From NCBI GenBank assembly GCA_947247005.1, contig OX365944.1:5158501-5222500 (forward strand): a stretch of DNA of 64,000 bases. Direction: 5' to 3'. The notes below the pieces were generated by a model. It saw only the letters and a list, made by a program, of their open reading frames with translations, did not search any database and was not told the DNA's origin. The position numbers and the translations under genes were made by a program. This stretch comes from Spisula solida (lineage: Eukaryota > Mollusca > Bivalvia > Venerida > Mactridae). Position 1 is the stretch's first letter. Every line of letters begins with the position of its first letter. Of this stretch, positions 47,401 to 62,400 are shown piece after piece.

Positions 47401-50400
47401 ATAGAACTATAATATAAATGTTTTTAGAAATTTTGGATATGAAAATTTAATTTACATTAATTATACTAATTGCGAAAAAAGTTCTGCAACTTATACATTT
47501 TAAAATCCACTCTTGGCAACTCATTCCTGATAGCAGTAACACGATGCAGTGTAGCCATACCATGTGACTCTAACATCACTAAATGCTACAAATACTAGAT
47601 AAAATTTGTCGACATTTGGCTCGAAAACAGAAAAAGCCGTAAATATGTTATCTATGAAGCCTACACCAGCCTAGGGGGGGGGGGGGGGGGGGGGGGGGGG
47701 GGTATGTGCTTTCCATGAAATATAGGATCTCTATCAGCAACTAAGCCGTTTTTCCAGTACCCAGTGAAACCTTGAAGTGGTTTGTATGCGAGCGGACTAC
47801 AATTCCAAGCCGTCTTGATTTTCATGGTTTCACAGGGTGCTAAAAACAGCACAGCTGCTGAAAGGGATCCTATATTCCTTGAAAACCTTATCTTTTTCCC
47901 TTAGACTGGGGTATTTTCATAGAAATCGATATAAAAAATAAAATACGGCTAATTTCATTTTCATATGTTGACAATATTCGTCTTGGATTTGTAGCCTTCA
48001 GTGATGTCAGAGTCCATGGTATCGCTTCACTGCGATAGTGTAAGAGAAGAGTTGCCGGTCCCCTTTTCTAAATACTGAGCGTCAAGCAAGGAAAATATAG
48101 ATACACATGTTACATTGATCTTTGTATTCTTGTATTTTACAACATGTACCTGGATAGCAAGCGCATTTTTTATTCTTAAACTGTGACTGTTTACACGTTT
48201 GAAACGTTCCTTTTTTATTCCTTTTCATACAAACATGACCATCATCGCAGCCTCTAAAGAAAACACAAACAACAAAAGTATCATATTAGTCATTCTAAGT
48301 ATCATAATCGGGCAATAAATAATTATGAATATATTTATTCAAAGAATACGGGAGAATGTATTATCTTTGATTTATTAGATTTGTGTATGCTCTTTGATTT
48401 ATTAGATAATAAGATGTACTAACGGGATAACAATGAAACTTCTGAATACTTCGATACTTAGAACCAGATTTACATAAAATTTAAAGGCGATCGATGTCTC
48501 AACACCTTTTTTAAACTCAAACAAATGTTTGCTGGGTTGCAATACCACGTGACTTTAACATCACTTTGCTTAAAAGCTACAAATCCAAGACGAAATTTGC
48601 TTCGCTTCGAAACAAAAATAGCCGTTGAAGAATTTTATTGTTCCATCGATTTCTATGAAACATACGTCAGTCTTAAAGAAACCTATGCTTTTTCAAGCAC
48701 CCGTTTTTTCCAAGGTTTCACAGGGTGCTAGATAAAAAGGCTCAACTGCTGATAGGGATCCTACATTTTGTAGAAAGCTTTATTTTCCCTCAGACTGTCG
48801 TTTGTTTCATAGAAATCGGTATTGAAATAAAATACTAGTTTTGTTTTCAGTTGTTGAAATATTTTGCCTTGGATTTGTAGCCTTTTGTGATGTCAACTTT
48901 ACGTGGTTTTGCAACTTTATCTACTCATGCAAATCAAACAATACTTAGATGTTCCAACAAAAAACTTGTTTTAATGCTTACATCCTCCCACACCTAGATT
49001 GTTGCTGTTCAATTTGGGCTAACACAGACAAAAAATCCATTGACGAAATCTTTAATTTCAAAAACGGGCAGCACGCATCATTCTTGGTGTAAAATACTTT
49101 GACACTTCCTCTGAAGTTCTTTTCAATAAACTTCAATGGATAAAATTTTACAAAAGAGTTGAATATAAAAAAATATATTGTGTACAAAATCACTCAATGC
49201 TAATCAGTTTCCAAAATACAAGCAACAAAAATTTACAAAATTTACCTAAATTCATTCATGTAGTCTTAGATCAGTAACAATTAAGAACTATTTGCACCAA
49301 AGTTTGAATTTTCTAGAAAATCACTTGCCTACTCGGGACCAAAAATCTGGAATGATATACCAAAAATCAGTACGAGCATCAGACTCAGATGCTCAGATTG
49401 TAAATATGTTAGCTTCGTTAAAAAGACTTTGCTTGCTTGCTTGCTTGCCGAAAATGCCGAAAAATCTTGGGATTAACGTGTACTCTTTTTTAATCCTAGT
49501 TCTATCAAAAATACTAATTTTCGCGAGTTAAGGTCATACACAACGGATGCGAAATGTAGTAGCACTGGTCAACCTCAATACTAGGTTAGTAAAGGAAGGT
49601 CACAATATGCATAGTTATATAAGTTAACTTATTTCACTAGTTTGTACTTACGGCACAAAATGGCTTGCCCAACATCCTAAAAAGAATAACGTTAATTACT
49701 GATTATTTATGTTAGTTATTAAAAACAAAATTACCAATTTATCGGATTTTAATGCTTAAATTATATGGTTAACAGACTTAAAAACGCGACACTTGGGTAT
49801 GTTTGTATATTTTAGGACAACAAATTCCCATATCAAATGTACATGTATTTGTATATTCTTAAAGGCTAACTCATAATTGTCATTCTGATACCGAACTTAA
49901 TAAAATCCAACGAGTATTAACTAAATTATCGCACGATAAGACATTGGTCCAGAAAACAAAAGTAACATGTTTATCGGCGCAATGGTTTTATCGTTGAAGG
50001 TGACCAGCCTGTATAACAGATCGAATGATTACGTAAGGCTAGTCTAACTTCTATATACAAACTATTAATTAAATTGAATATAATAAATGACATATCCAAC
50101 TTTAATAAAATGTGTCTGTATGACACGGACACTTTGTTGCAGGAAACATGCACTGTATAGATAAACCCCAATCGTTCGAATAATAAAATAATCTAGGTAA
50201 AAGGGGTGTATTCGGAACAAAAACTGTTATTTGAAATTGTAGCATACATCGTCCCCCATAGGCTAAGCTTCTGCTTATGGATCTAAATATATATTTTTGC
50301 TTGGGTTCGAATCCCACCCATTTTTTTTATTTTGCTAAATGAAACATTCGCGTGCATGCCGTCTATTTTATATATATTAATTTCTAAAACATATATATTT

Positions 50401-53400
50401 CCTTTATATTTTAATCATTGAAAACACTCCCACGTAAAGACTGTTGAACAGAAATATCGGTCAACGGACACCTAGCCTGTGCTGCTTGTATAACAAGAGT
50501 AAACGCTTATTAATTTTGACGTTTCTAAAGAATATTATTAGAGTGGTAATTCCAGCGAAATTAATGATGAAAATAGTTTGGAATTCAACCCGTTTGACAT
50601 CTGAGCAATTAATACAAAATCCTGGGCGAGCTAAAATCATAAAATAAACGAAACAAAGCAAATTTGTATTAAACCTAAAGCATACTTTTATTATTCATTA
50701 AGTAATAAAGTATATAAAAAATAGCATGTATTATGATAATTAAATTATTGAAAAAGAGCTAAGCAGCGGACTCGAACCCACAGCACATTTAACAAAGAAT
50801 GCGTCAACTTGAAAGTTAACGTGAATTTATAATATATATCCATAATATATAAAAATAACGATACATATCGTTTCAAACTTAGCAAATGAACTCGTCCTAG
50901 GGTCATATTTCGAAGGTCGCTGTACATCTATAGTCTCATAGACCTGCATAATGTTTTTATGGTCAAAGGGAGGTAACCCTGTAAGAAATTTTGGTCACAA
51001 TGCGACTTTTGTTTTCTTGATCGACGTATTGATTGTACTATATATTTGTTAATAATCATCTCATTTCTATTATCTTATTACCAAAATGACACAATTATAT
51101 TTACCTTTAATCTGCACTATTCCAGTACCAGCATAAATTTGAATTGTCTTCTATAAAACTACATACCCCAGTGTCGCGTTTTTAAGTCCGTTAAGTATAG
51201 GTGTACATCGTGATTTAACTTATCTATAGTTACAAACTCTCAGCAACCTGCACACTTCGCGTCAAATGATATTGCTGTGAATTGGCTGTACTTTAAAATA
51301 TATAATAAAGAGTCTTCCAACCTCGTTTGGGAGACTTCTTTATGTAATAAAGTACAACCTCCATGCGCAGCATCATTTGGAACATAGGCGTATGCTTTCA
51401 ACTCGCCGTAAATTAATGATTTTTTTCACTACCCTGGGCCATCAGTGACAAGGGGAAATCATAAATTTACGCCGAGTTGAAAGCATACGCCTATGTTCCA
51501 AATGATGTCATGTTGGAAGAATGTATTTTATAATATAAAGAAGTCTCCCAAATGATGTTGTTGTGCGGTGCTTGTGGTTGATAATACATGTATAAGTAAG
51601 TATATTGTTTATTAAAGTGACCTTTGTAAATATGTACAACAAACATATAAAACATATAATACATACCACCGGCACAATGGATCTATTAGTCACTATCAAA
51701 CTAGATTATTAACATGTTATCACAAAAGGTATCTAAATTTGTTTTTCATCAGACATATTATAACTGTATATATGTATATATTTTAAAGTTGTTACGAAAC
51801 ATAAAGCAAACGTTTACCTGCAGCACAGGAACATTTTTTATTTGTATAATCGTGTTCCGAGCATGGATCATCTTTTCCTTTCATACACACTAGACCATTG
51901 TCACATCCACTGAAGAGTGAAACAAAACCTACCAAAATATTGCTTATAATAACTTCGGCCTGTAATGTAAGCAAAGTCACACCCTTTAGGGAATATGCAC
52001 AGGCACACGTGTTTACCGCGAGCCTGTGGGAATATGCTGTCCATCATCAATCATGTCAATGGAATAATCACGTTGCGCATTTAAACCATCGGCTGTTTGG
52101 GAAATCTGCATAACTAGTAACTAAATTAATGTTGACCAGTAGGACCTAAAATATTGTAAACAATAATTATGGCAATGGTGGCCGTTTTTGCTCACCGAGA
52201 GCACGTCCCTTGAAAAGGGAGTCCTTGAAAAATGATTTAATGCGTCAATGCAGTCAGTCGTGAAGTTTTTCACAGTTTCTCATATTCAACGGTGGAACAA
52301 ATCCAACATGACCCAATGTTTTTGGAAAATATTATTTGAAAAAAACTTGATAGATAGTCACGCAAAGAACATGTACGTATGTAAACATTGGTTTCTGAGA
52401 AATAAATTTCCATAATATTCTAAACAGGTATATAGGAAAAAGAACCCAACCAAAAGGATTTGAAGGGTTTTAGAATTATGATATCGGACTAGTGGTTTCT
52501 GATTAAAATGGATTAAAACTTTCCTAAACAGCTAATCAGAAAAAGAGCCACGTTATGTTTTTAACGAAGACGATTTTCAATAAATCGTTTATAGCTCCAT
52601 AGGAAAAAAGAGCCCGATTCGTTTGTGGCCAAGGCGAATAAAAATTATTTGAAGGCATTTGGTAAATAATCAACTAAGAAACATTTGTGGATAATTATTG
52701 GTATTATAATTGGTTTCAGAGAAGTATATTTCGGTTGCCATGCAACCAGAGTTCTATATGATCAACAGTATAATGAAGGAATAAATAAAGGATGTGGCAA
52801 GGGTAATTGCTGTAAAGTTTCAAAACGATTTTCTCAGTGATTAAAGAGCGACCACAAAAGCTCATATGGTCACTATGTGAAATGGAAAATAAGTGATATG
52901 CCAACAATTCCATTAGGGGAGTGACATAATTTGCTATCATGTCACGCCTGGCAATGACTTGTCAGATTATGAGATGATTTGAAGTCATAAGTTCTGATCC
53001 GTTTGAGATCACTGAGTAGGTGTTCGGGGGCACATCACATCCGCCTCTATTCCGTCCAATCAATGTCCCCCTTTTTAAAGCAAAAAAACTACCCTAGTAC
53101 AGTTTTATACTTACGGCGAATGAAAGTTGTTGAGACGACAGCCTGAAAAAAGTAAGTTATACAATGTAGATACGGGTACCTTACAGTATTTTATGTTTGT
53201 GTTTTCATTTGACTTTTATATATATAATCCAGTTTCGATTAACTGGCCCCGAATCTCCCGAACACCTCAATCTGAGCTAAATCTCATCTAAAATATTGCC
53301 ATGTGTCTTTAAGATAAATTCCATGGGAGGCTGGAACTTCCCATCCGAAAACAGAAACATTAGTATTTTCTCACTCTGATTTGAGCAAACTCTCAATTTG

Positions 53401-56400
53401 AGATGAGATTTCTACTTGAAATCCTTCGGGAGATCGGAGTGAGGTTGGACATCTTATATTATTCTGTGCCAATAGCTAAAACCATGTGCTGCGCATGAGA
53501 AGAAGTAGTCATGCAGTAGGTGATAGAGTTGATCCATTATATGAAGAAAGCTTGCTAGTCTGTCCCCCGTATGGGATAGAAAAACAGTTGAAACACAGCG
53601 GTTAATACTGGTATAGTCCAGTCAGAATAAAAGTCCAGTGACGCAGCGGTCGAGTCCACTTTAACAGTGTTACAACAAATAGTTGTACAAACAACTATAA
53701 TTTCAATGTTAAACTAACATACTATATATTCGCTCTACCTGTCTAGACAATGGTTGTGTTTTTTGCGTACACATAAACTGCAACGTCACTGTCACAATAT
53801 ACTAACTGGACTATACATTGTAAAATGAAAAACAGTGTTAGCCATAGTTTGGGGTTCTGCTAATCTAAAATATATTCGAACGCTATCAATTCGCTAAATA
53901 AACAACTTCAATTAATAAAAGCCAAGGTGAGTAACCCGTATGTTACATGTCACATTCAGTCGTAATGTCATTTGATGCGTTTATATGAATCAGACATTCT
54001 ACGACACATGTTTTACCATCCATATACTATTACTTAAAGTGATATTCCGGGATAATTTATAGTTTATCTTAATTTATTATTTTCTTTGAGCTGTATCTAA
54101 ATCTCCTACTTACTAATGAGCATCCAATTTGTAATGGCAATAAAACCCTAATTATATACCTCCAAGAAGGGTTTAAGGGCGCCGCCATTTTGGCCAGAGA
54201 TACTCTCTATCTATCAGATAAACCCGTACCTAGTGACGTCACACAGTCAATTGATACAGAATGCCTTGTATACTTTATAGCACGGTATGTAGGAAAAGTG
54301 TATAGTTTTGACTATTGACTGAAATTAATTTTAAAATTCTTTTTAACACTTTAATTATTGGCCTTCTATGAAGTGTTTTTCAGAAACAATAATAAAACAT
54401 TATTTTATTTTGAGAGTATAAACAGTAATTGATGTTCAGGGTTTCAGTACTCATATATTATAGATCCATCTTTCACACAGTTGTTTATTTTTTACAGGGT
54501 CTGCAAATATACTCATTCCCTGTCCATGCATAACATTGTAACAATTGGCTTTGTGCTGAGGTATTTTTATAGCCAAATTATGTCAAATGATAACACTATT
54601 CGGTAAAACTATTATATCCCACGGGCATATACTACTTTCTTCTCAGAGCCTAACTGACGGTGTGACGTAGTACTGCAAAGATACCTGGGTAAAATATGGC
54701 GGCTCTCCATGTCAGAGAGAGTTTAATTACCCTAGCTAATTAGGGTGTGAATAGGGGGCTATAAACACTGAATTTGAAGATAGTTTGGGGTTCTTTACAA
54801 CATATCAAAAAATAAAAAAATGCTGAACTTTCACTTTAACATTCCCACAACCCGTGTACTGACACAGAGCCATCATTTGAACAACGATGGTGTGTATCTC
54901 AGCTGCATAATGTGTATGTACGTTCAATATTGCCTATCTCTTATAGTATAAGGAGTCGAATTCAAACGAATATACGTACGTATATACATGTACATGCACA
55001 TTATGTGATTAGACCAATCATTGATGCGTTTATACTTACCTATTGGCTTCTTGCATTTGCAGCCTTTTCCTTCGTATAAAGGAGGATAACATAGGTTTCT
55101 TTTCTTGTCTATACAAAACAGAGGGTATGCGCATTTGCTGAAGGTAGAAAGGACACATAGTTCTGACAAGTTTTGTTATAACATCTTAAGTTCTTACGAA
55201 CTCGTTCGAATTTACGATGCATGTGCATTCCGTTTTATTATATAATTATCCACTATACGAGTATGTTTTGCAAGTGATGTTATTTAAACACGTTGTTTAA
55301 GACGATGAAGTTCATTGAGGTACAATTTTCATCTAAAACACACAAAGTTGCATATTGACACTCTATTGGCCTACAATAAGTGACATTGTTGAATACTTTG
55401 TGGTACTTTGGTATGTAAATAAAAATAACATTCATATCATCCGTAATTAGAAAACAGAAGTTAAAAAATCGGACAGTATAAAGCAATTGCAACTAATAAT
55501 ATGCCGCATTATTACATGGCAAGATTAGCAAAATACTGTATTTTCATTTACATTTTGTATAAACAAAGATCTTTTCGACACATGCAGATGTCTACATACA
55601 TGATCTTATTCTTTAAAAATGCATTTTTATTAAAAATGTTATGCCTAGTTGCAAGTTTTTTCCTGTTTTTTTTTAAAGTGAACAAAATGGGCATACATGT
55701 GGGGTATTTTCTACAAACATACGAATATGCAATGATCTATTGTCAAACAAGTAATTGACGTTATGCAAACCTTTTGCTAAATACTTTGCGATGTTTTGAA
55801 ATTTTCTTTCTCAGAAGTTCCACCAACTTACCAAGAAAAGAGAATACAGGCCTCTTCATGGCTTCGAAATACATCACACGGATTACCGACTGATGCAAGT
55901 GTACAAAACTGACGTCATATATAGGATTAATTGTAAGCGTAAACTTACAAATCCCGCATTAGAAACATATGTTTAGATAATTACAATATGTAACAGATAA
56001 ATGCAGGGGCGGTATATTTACCATACTGACATATCCGGATAATCGTATGGGTCAGTGACCTTTATGTTAGATATTGTATTCAGTCATATTGTTTGAGTAC
56101 ATTTTGATATAACTTTGGATCACTTGTTTGACCTCGCAGCAGTGTAGTAAATACTGTACAGCGAATCCCAATCCACACAGAAACGACAGCAGCGCCTAGC
56201 CGCCCACACAAGAGTCAGACAAAATACGAGCCATCCATATCCCCAAACAATGGATATCGCAAGCCAGCCCATATATGCTAACTATAATCTAGTCTGGTTC
56301 GATTTTCTGCGCATGTCTGGTTTCTCCAGTCGCCAATACCAGGGTAGCAATACCACGTTGCTTTTGGCTACAGTTACAAGTAGAAATTTGTAAACATTGG

Positions 56401-59400
56401 AACACAAATATAGCCATAAGTATTTTATTTCTTCATCGATTTCTATAAAATATACGCCACGCTAATGGGAAAAGTATTTGCTTTCCGTGAAATATATATT
56501 TTTCCATTACCCTGTGAAACCTACACGTTTCACAGTTTCACAAGATAATGGACAAAACCGCACTGCCGCGGAAAAAGATTTTATATTTCATGGAAAGCAA
56601 ATAATTGTTTGTTTTTTGGTGATCACCCCCTTATTGAAAATCTAAGGAAAAATTTGGAACCATACTGACAATAAAGTCTATAAAATCATCAAATTTAATT
56701 AAATTTTTAAAATAAAATGATTTCCCATGTGCCTAATAGTTATATTAATGAAAACAAAATCAATAACACGCAGAAGATGCGATTTAAGATAGTTATGCAC
56801 ATGTATATTACCAATATAGTTGTAAAAGTTAGATTTTTTTTCAGTCTACAAAATATATTGTTTTTAAAATCCTAATTAAACTCCAATCAATGAGCAAATA
56901 TCAATATCAATTACCCCAAAATTGTCGTTATACTGTTATTGACATATTTAGACCAAACAAAATACAGGTTAACCATCAAACTATCAAGATATAAAATTTT
57001 GTATGACCCCACCCCCATTTTTCATGCTTTGCCGAAAGCATGGGAAAATGGTATCCTGAGCCTAAATGTGCTGTTTTCTGTACATGTAAATCACTATGTC
57101 AGTTCAGGATAATAAGTATCAATAATTATCAAAAATATACATATTACAAACCTAATCGGTACCAAATATTGCCAAAAAAATATTCAAAATAGGAATTTTA
57201 ACAAAGAAATCAGAAGGTCCAATTTTACTAATGAAGTCAATTATTTCACTCGGTGATACTCAACATTAAAAATGGGAGATACAAGTTTTCCAATTTTATT
57301 ATATCTAATCCCACCATGCAAAAAGAAGAAATGATCCGTACAAACTTCAATTTGACCTTTCACCTCCAACTGTTATCTTGACCTTTGAGAGAGAAGCATG
57401 GGGTTGCTCATGACAATCCTATTGATAGAGTTTGACATTCGTGCCAATTATAAGCATGATTGGTCAATGTATGACAAAGTAATCGTCTAGACAAACTTCA
57501 ACTTGACCTTTGACCTCCAAGTCTGACCTTGATCTTTGAGATAGGAACCTGGAGGTTAACATTCATGCCAAATATAAGCAAGAATGGTCAAAGCACGACA
57601 AAGTTACGGTCCGGACAAAATCGGACGCACGCACGGACGCACGTACGCACGTACATACACCAAAAGTGGCGACTAAATCTCGCTCACCGCAAGCACGCTC
57701 TTCAAAAATGTTCAGTTACATATATAAAATATTATAGAGAATAAAAGGTTAGTGTCGTGTATGAAAAAGTTGATCTGGCAAGGCGGCGGAATTTATTGGG
57801 TGAGCCGTAGGCGAATTCGATAAATTCCCCAGCCGAGGCGGATAAACTTTTACTTCATTTACGGCACTAACCAAATATTCTATTTATCCAGTCGCTTTAT
57901 CTGCTCAGTAAGGGGATCAAACTCGGGACTATATTGTTACTCTTTCATTAACTAGCGCGTCACGTCACCTTCGCTCCTTGACGTCACGATAAACAACGAC
58001 GTCGGACATCTTGATAGACGTCGTGTAGACGCAGGTAAGTCGAAGAAAATAACCGATCAACCACCAGCTCATTTAGGATAGGAAAACCTCGCCCTCGGAC
58101 ACGGAATTCCAATCGGCGACTCTTATATAAGAAGAAGTCCGTCTGATCACGTGTTTACATTTTAGGTTGTCATGTACTGCGTTATTTTTAGCATCAGTGA
58201 TTCTTCGGTTTCCAGGGAAAATTAAAAACGGCGAACTATATTCGAATTATTATTTTTTAAATAAGCGGTTAATGTTACTTTTAACGAATTGTTTTACAAT
58301 CATAAATAAAATATTAAATGAAATTGCGTGCTAAATAAAAATAATAATATGATCTATTGTTTGTAAAATATTTCAGACTATTTACGTAATCAACCGACAT
58401 CGGCCGATTCCACAGGAGTCAATTACATTTTTTCTACCTTAAAAACTTGCTAAACTTTATTTTTTCAGTATAAGATTTAGCATGGATAAATGGTGTTGTT
58501 TTCCTTTAGCGGTGAAATGTTTGTTTACTTGTTTGGATTATTCGAAAATTAATGCCAGATTCTGATGGATTTTTGTTATAGAAATCAATTAATAACTATT
58601 AAATCTAGCACTTATCTCTGGAACACGTTTACGAAATTTGAAGTTTCGATACGTTTTTAGTACGTCACAGTTACATGAAAAACAAAGATTTTAATACTAA
58701 AACCAAGCAAAAGAAAAAAACACAAGTAGTCGTTTTGTTGTAATCTTATTGCATTAATTCTAATCTGATATGCAAAGCATGGCGACAGGCCTTTCGTATT
58801 TATCACAAAAACAAGAGTGTGCTTTGTATTGTAGTTTTGCAGAGTTAATTTGTTTCAGTTTCATCAAGCAGAAAATAATGTACATGTGTTAATAATTCAT
58901 GCTGGGTGACGATTTTCTCATATTGTATAACAAAGGTTGATTAAAAGTATGATTTATTGAAGATACGCCAAACATATGCTAAACATTCCGTGCAAAATTG
59001 TTCAGTTTCATTTGTTTAATAAATTATTCTAAAATAAGATTAATTAAAAATGCGCAAGTTAGTATCTAAGGTTTCCACGATTTTGGAGTTTTTATTGGCC
59101 ATACAATTTAATGAAACTATTCATGTGTTAAACTACATGTATCGTAAATTAAAGTTTCGTCATTATGAAAAATAAAAAGACATTATTCTGAATAGCGAAT
59201 CGATCTTAATAATATCTGACATATTTTGTTCCACATTTAATACTTTCGTTCTTTTAAAGGTGTTGCCTCACAGATCGGGTTTGAATTTTTGACTATCGTA
59301 ATTTTCCATCCTGACCAAGTATTGATGTAATAGAAATAAAGCCAATCACGGTTGCTTTATGAAAGATTTGGTGCAAATAAGCAATTTAAACCACTCTCTT

Positions 59401-62400
59401 GATATCGCGCACTCGGCATTTTTTCCTTTTGAAAATAACGCAGAGTTTCCTTTCAAAATGCTTTGTGAATTATGTAGTTCACAAATGATCAAACTGTAAC
59501 TTAAATAAACTACAAAGTAAGCATCAGTGAGGTCATTTAACGTAGTTGTAAGTCCCCTGTCGGTTTTTGACCGGAGGGGACTATTGGTTTGCCATCAGTC
59601 CGTCAGTTTTGGTTCTGACGGGAATTGTGGTTGCTATGGCAACAGACACATTGAAAATGGCTTTAAGCCGGTAGGGGACTTCTGTATTGCTTGCAATTCT
59701 TAATGACTTGTTCATTACGTCATATCTGGATTTGTTCAATTACGTCATTTTACTAATTGAAAGTAGGTCATCCGACTGTACGGGCCTTTTAACGTTTTAA
59801 TACAGTTATTTAACTTTTGAGACTAAAGGCTGCTAAAACTATGTAGTTCAGCAGTTTTACTGTTGTAACTAGGTCATTCAGCGTAGGCATTCCGCCTTTC
59901 GTTTGCTGAATCTTTTCTATTCAGCTTTTAAACAGTGGGACAGGGGATGTTTAATTTTCTTGGTCGGTAGTGTGTTGGGCACTTCTTGACAGCTAAAACT
60001 AGGCATTATAGTCCTTTTGCTGTGGAAACTGGGTCATTCAGCTAGTTATAATTTATTTTACTTTTTGACAGCTTGGACTTGGGCGGATCTGCGCTTGTTT
60101 AGTTGGGCATTGTGTCTTTATGTAATTTATGTTTCCTGTGCTCGTTTGGTTCAGTTGGGCACTGTGTTTTGTGTGTTTTTAATGTTTTCTGTGCTCGGCT
60201 GGTTTAGTTGAGTGCTGCCTTCCCTGTCTGACTTAATATAATCTTTTTGCAATTCTTTTCTTCAAATACGAACAAATTTCAGGCAATTTAAGTAATAGTA
60301 TTGATAATTCTATAGGGTATTAATACCCTATAGAATTTTGGATGTAAAATTATAACTAACTACAAAATACCGACGGTTTGCAAGTTGTTTTTTAAAGTCA
60401 GTGATGTTGTTCATGGCATGTACAGGCAACTATACCAAAATTACGTGAATATTTGACAATTTTATTTTATTTTTGCAATATACATATATGTGAGGCGGTA
60501 CCTTCAAACAGTTCGTGCAAAATTGTTCAGTTTCATTTGTTTATAGATTATTCTTATTCAGACATAAAATAAATTAGAAATGCACAATTTAATATCCAAG
60601 CTTTTTATGATTTTGGAGTTTTTATTGGCAAAACAATTTTAATGAAGGTATTCATGTGTTAAACTACATGCATAGTAACTTAAAGTTCCGTTATTATGAC
60701 AAATAAAAAAAGTTGTTCTTCTGGATAGCGAATCGATCTTAATAGTACCTGACAATTTTTGTTTCACATGTAATGCTTTCGTTCTTTTAAAGGCGCTCCC
60801 TCACAGATCGGATTTAAATTTTTAACTATCGTAATTTCCCAACCTAACCATGTATTGATGTGATAGAAAGCCACTGACGGTTGCTTTATGAAATATTTGG
60901 TGCAAATAAGCAATTTAAACAACTCTCGATATCGCCCACTGAGTACTTTTTCTTTTAAAAGTATCGCAGAGTTTCCTTCCAACATGCTTTGTGAATTTAT
61001 GTAATTCTGTAACTGTAAACTGTAACATCCAACAAACTACAGCGTAAACATCAGTGAGGTATTTGGTTTGTTTTGTAATTCGTTTTCATCGCGTGCGAAC
61101 GAATTTCAGCCAATTTAAGTTATAGAATTGTAAATTCTGTAAATTCTATATGGTATTGATAGTTTTAATACCCTATTGAATTTTGGATGTAAAAATACTA
61201 AATAACTACAAAACGTAGAGGTTTCGCATGTTATTTTAGATGTCAGTGTGGTTTTTATGGGATATACATACAACTATACCAAAATAACGCGAATATTTGA
61301 CAATTTTATTTTATTTTTGCAATACATCAATGCGTGTGGCAGCACCTTTAACAATTGCATGTCTCCGTATAGTTTCAAAATAAATATAATATTTTTTACC
61401 TCGCTACGATAGAATTGCATGCCAATTCATAATTTGCGGTTGTCTGTTGACCTAAATTGTTTGTATTATTAATTGAAACTAATTATACAGTTTTTTAAAT
61501 TTTGTTTCCACAAAACAACTGGATTTGTCAATATCGAAGGACATGGCGGGAGCCGTGCCGCTTATAAACATAACCAGCTTATCACGTGAATTAAACAAAC
61601 TTGTTCTGCTGGGATTCTAAGGGCAGTTTATGTTGTTTTGTTTAAACCGTGGACAAAGTATGTGGACAGCACAATTAACTTAAGACTAATGTTAATGAGA
61701 ATAGGAGAGATCATGTTTTTATACATAGGTATTCATACCAACCAGCAAGCTATTTGTGAATGGCAGGTTTTTATTATTCATTCATCCAATAGATTGCTAG
61801 TGGGCATTTTCATATGAATACGGTGATCTCTCATATACTCAAACGTTTTAAATAAAGTTTTTTTTTTATATTATATTAAGTCAAAATAAGGATATTTACA
61901 CACTCTACATCACAGGTAACAGTATTATTGACAAAGAGTAAACAATTCTTTTATAAAATTTATGTTATCTAAGATATTATAAATTTTATAAAAAAATATT
62001 TTTGTCTACTCTTTATTAATAATACAGTTACCTGGGTACTGTTTTATCAAAGCACTTACGAAAATCGTAAACTTACGATCAAATTTAAATTCTTAATATT
62101 TCTTTTACAACTATTAAGTGTGGTAAATGGAGCTGTAATACAAGTAAAAATTCATTATCGAACACCTACAAACCATACCCGTCTCCAACTTGCAGTTGGT
62201 AAAGATTTATAAATAATTAAAATTTGAACGTAAGTTTACGATTTCCGTAAGTGATTTGATAAAACAGTACCCTGTGCTCTACATTAGACATAAATACAAA
62301 AGTATATACACCAAGGGGACATTTTAGACGATATTGACCTTAAATGGTAAATATGTTTTAAAACAGCGTGATAATGTAAGTAGACAATGACCAATATATA

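Larger units (their letters stand above)
58976..61355 (+). repeat. Tandem duplication of about 0.83 kb, first copy split by an insertion
   Basis: Copy 1 is 58976-59545 plus 60248-60510; copy 2 is 60511-61355. Shared phrases include 'gtgcaaaattgttcagtttc', 'gattttggagtttttattgg', 'agcgaatcgatcttaata', 'aatattcgcg'-like and 'tttgacaattttatttta'. Differences are many, so the duplication is not recent. Confidence 0.85.

Noticed and set aside
50755..50815. Minus-strand tRNA gene ('gtgggttcgagtccgctg')
   Set aside because: A B box is present but no matching acceptor stem or A box at the proper distance. Treated as a chance or SINE-derived remnant. The same applies to 50295-50325.
55832..55908. Segment 'FCTLASVGNPCDVFRSHEEAC' as an extra module exon between exons 1 and 2
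   Set aside because: The cysteine spacing is tempting, but the required phase does not fit: 77 nt would need phase 0 in, while exon 1 ends in phase 2 and then meets a TAA.
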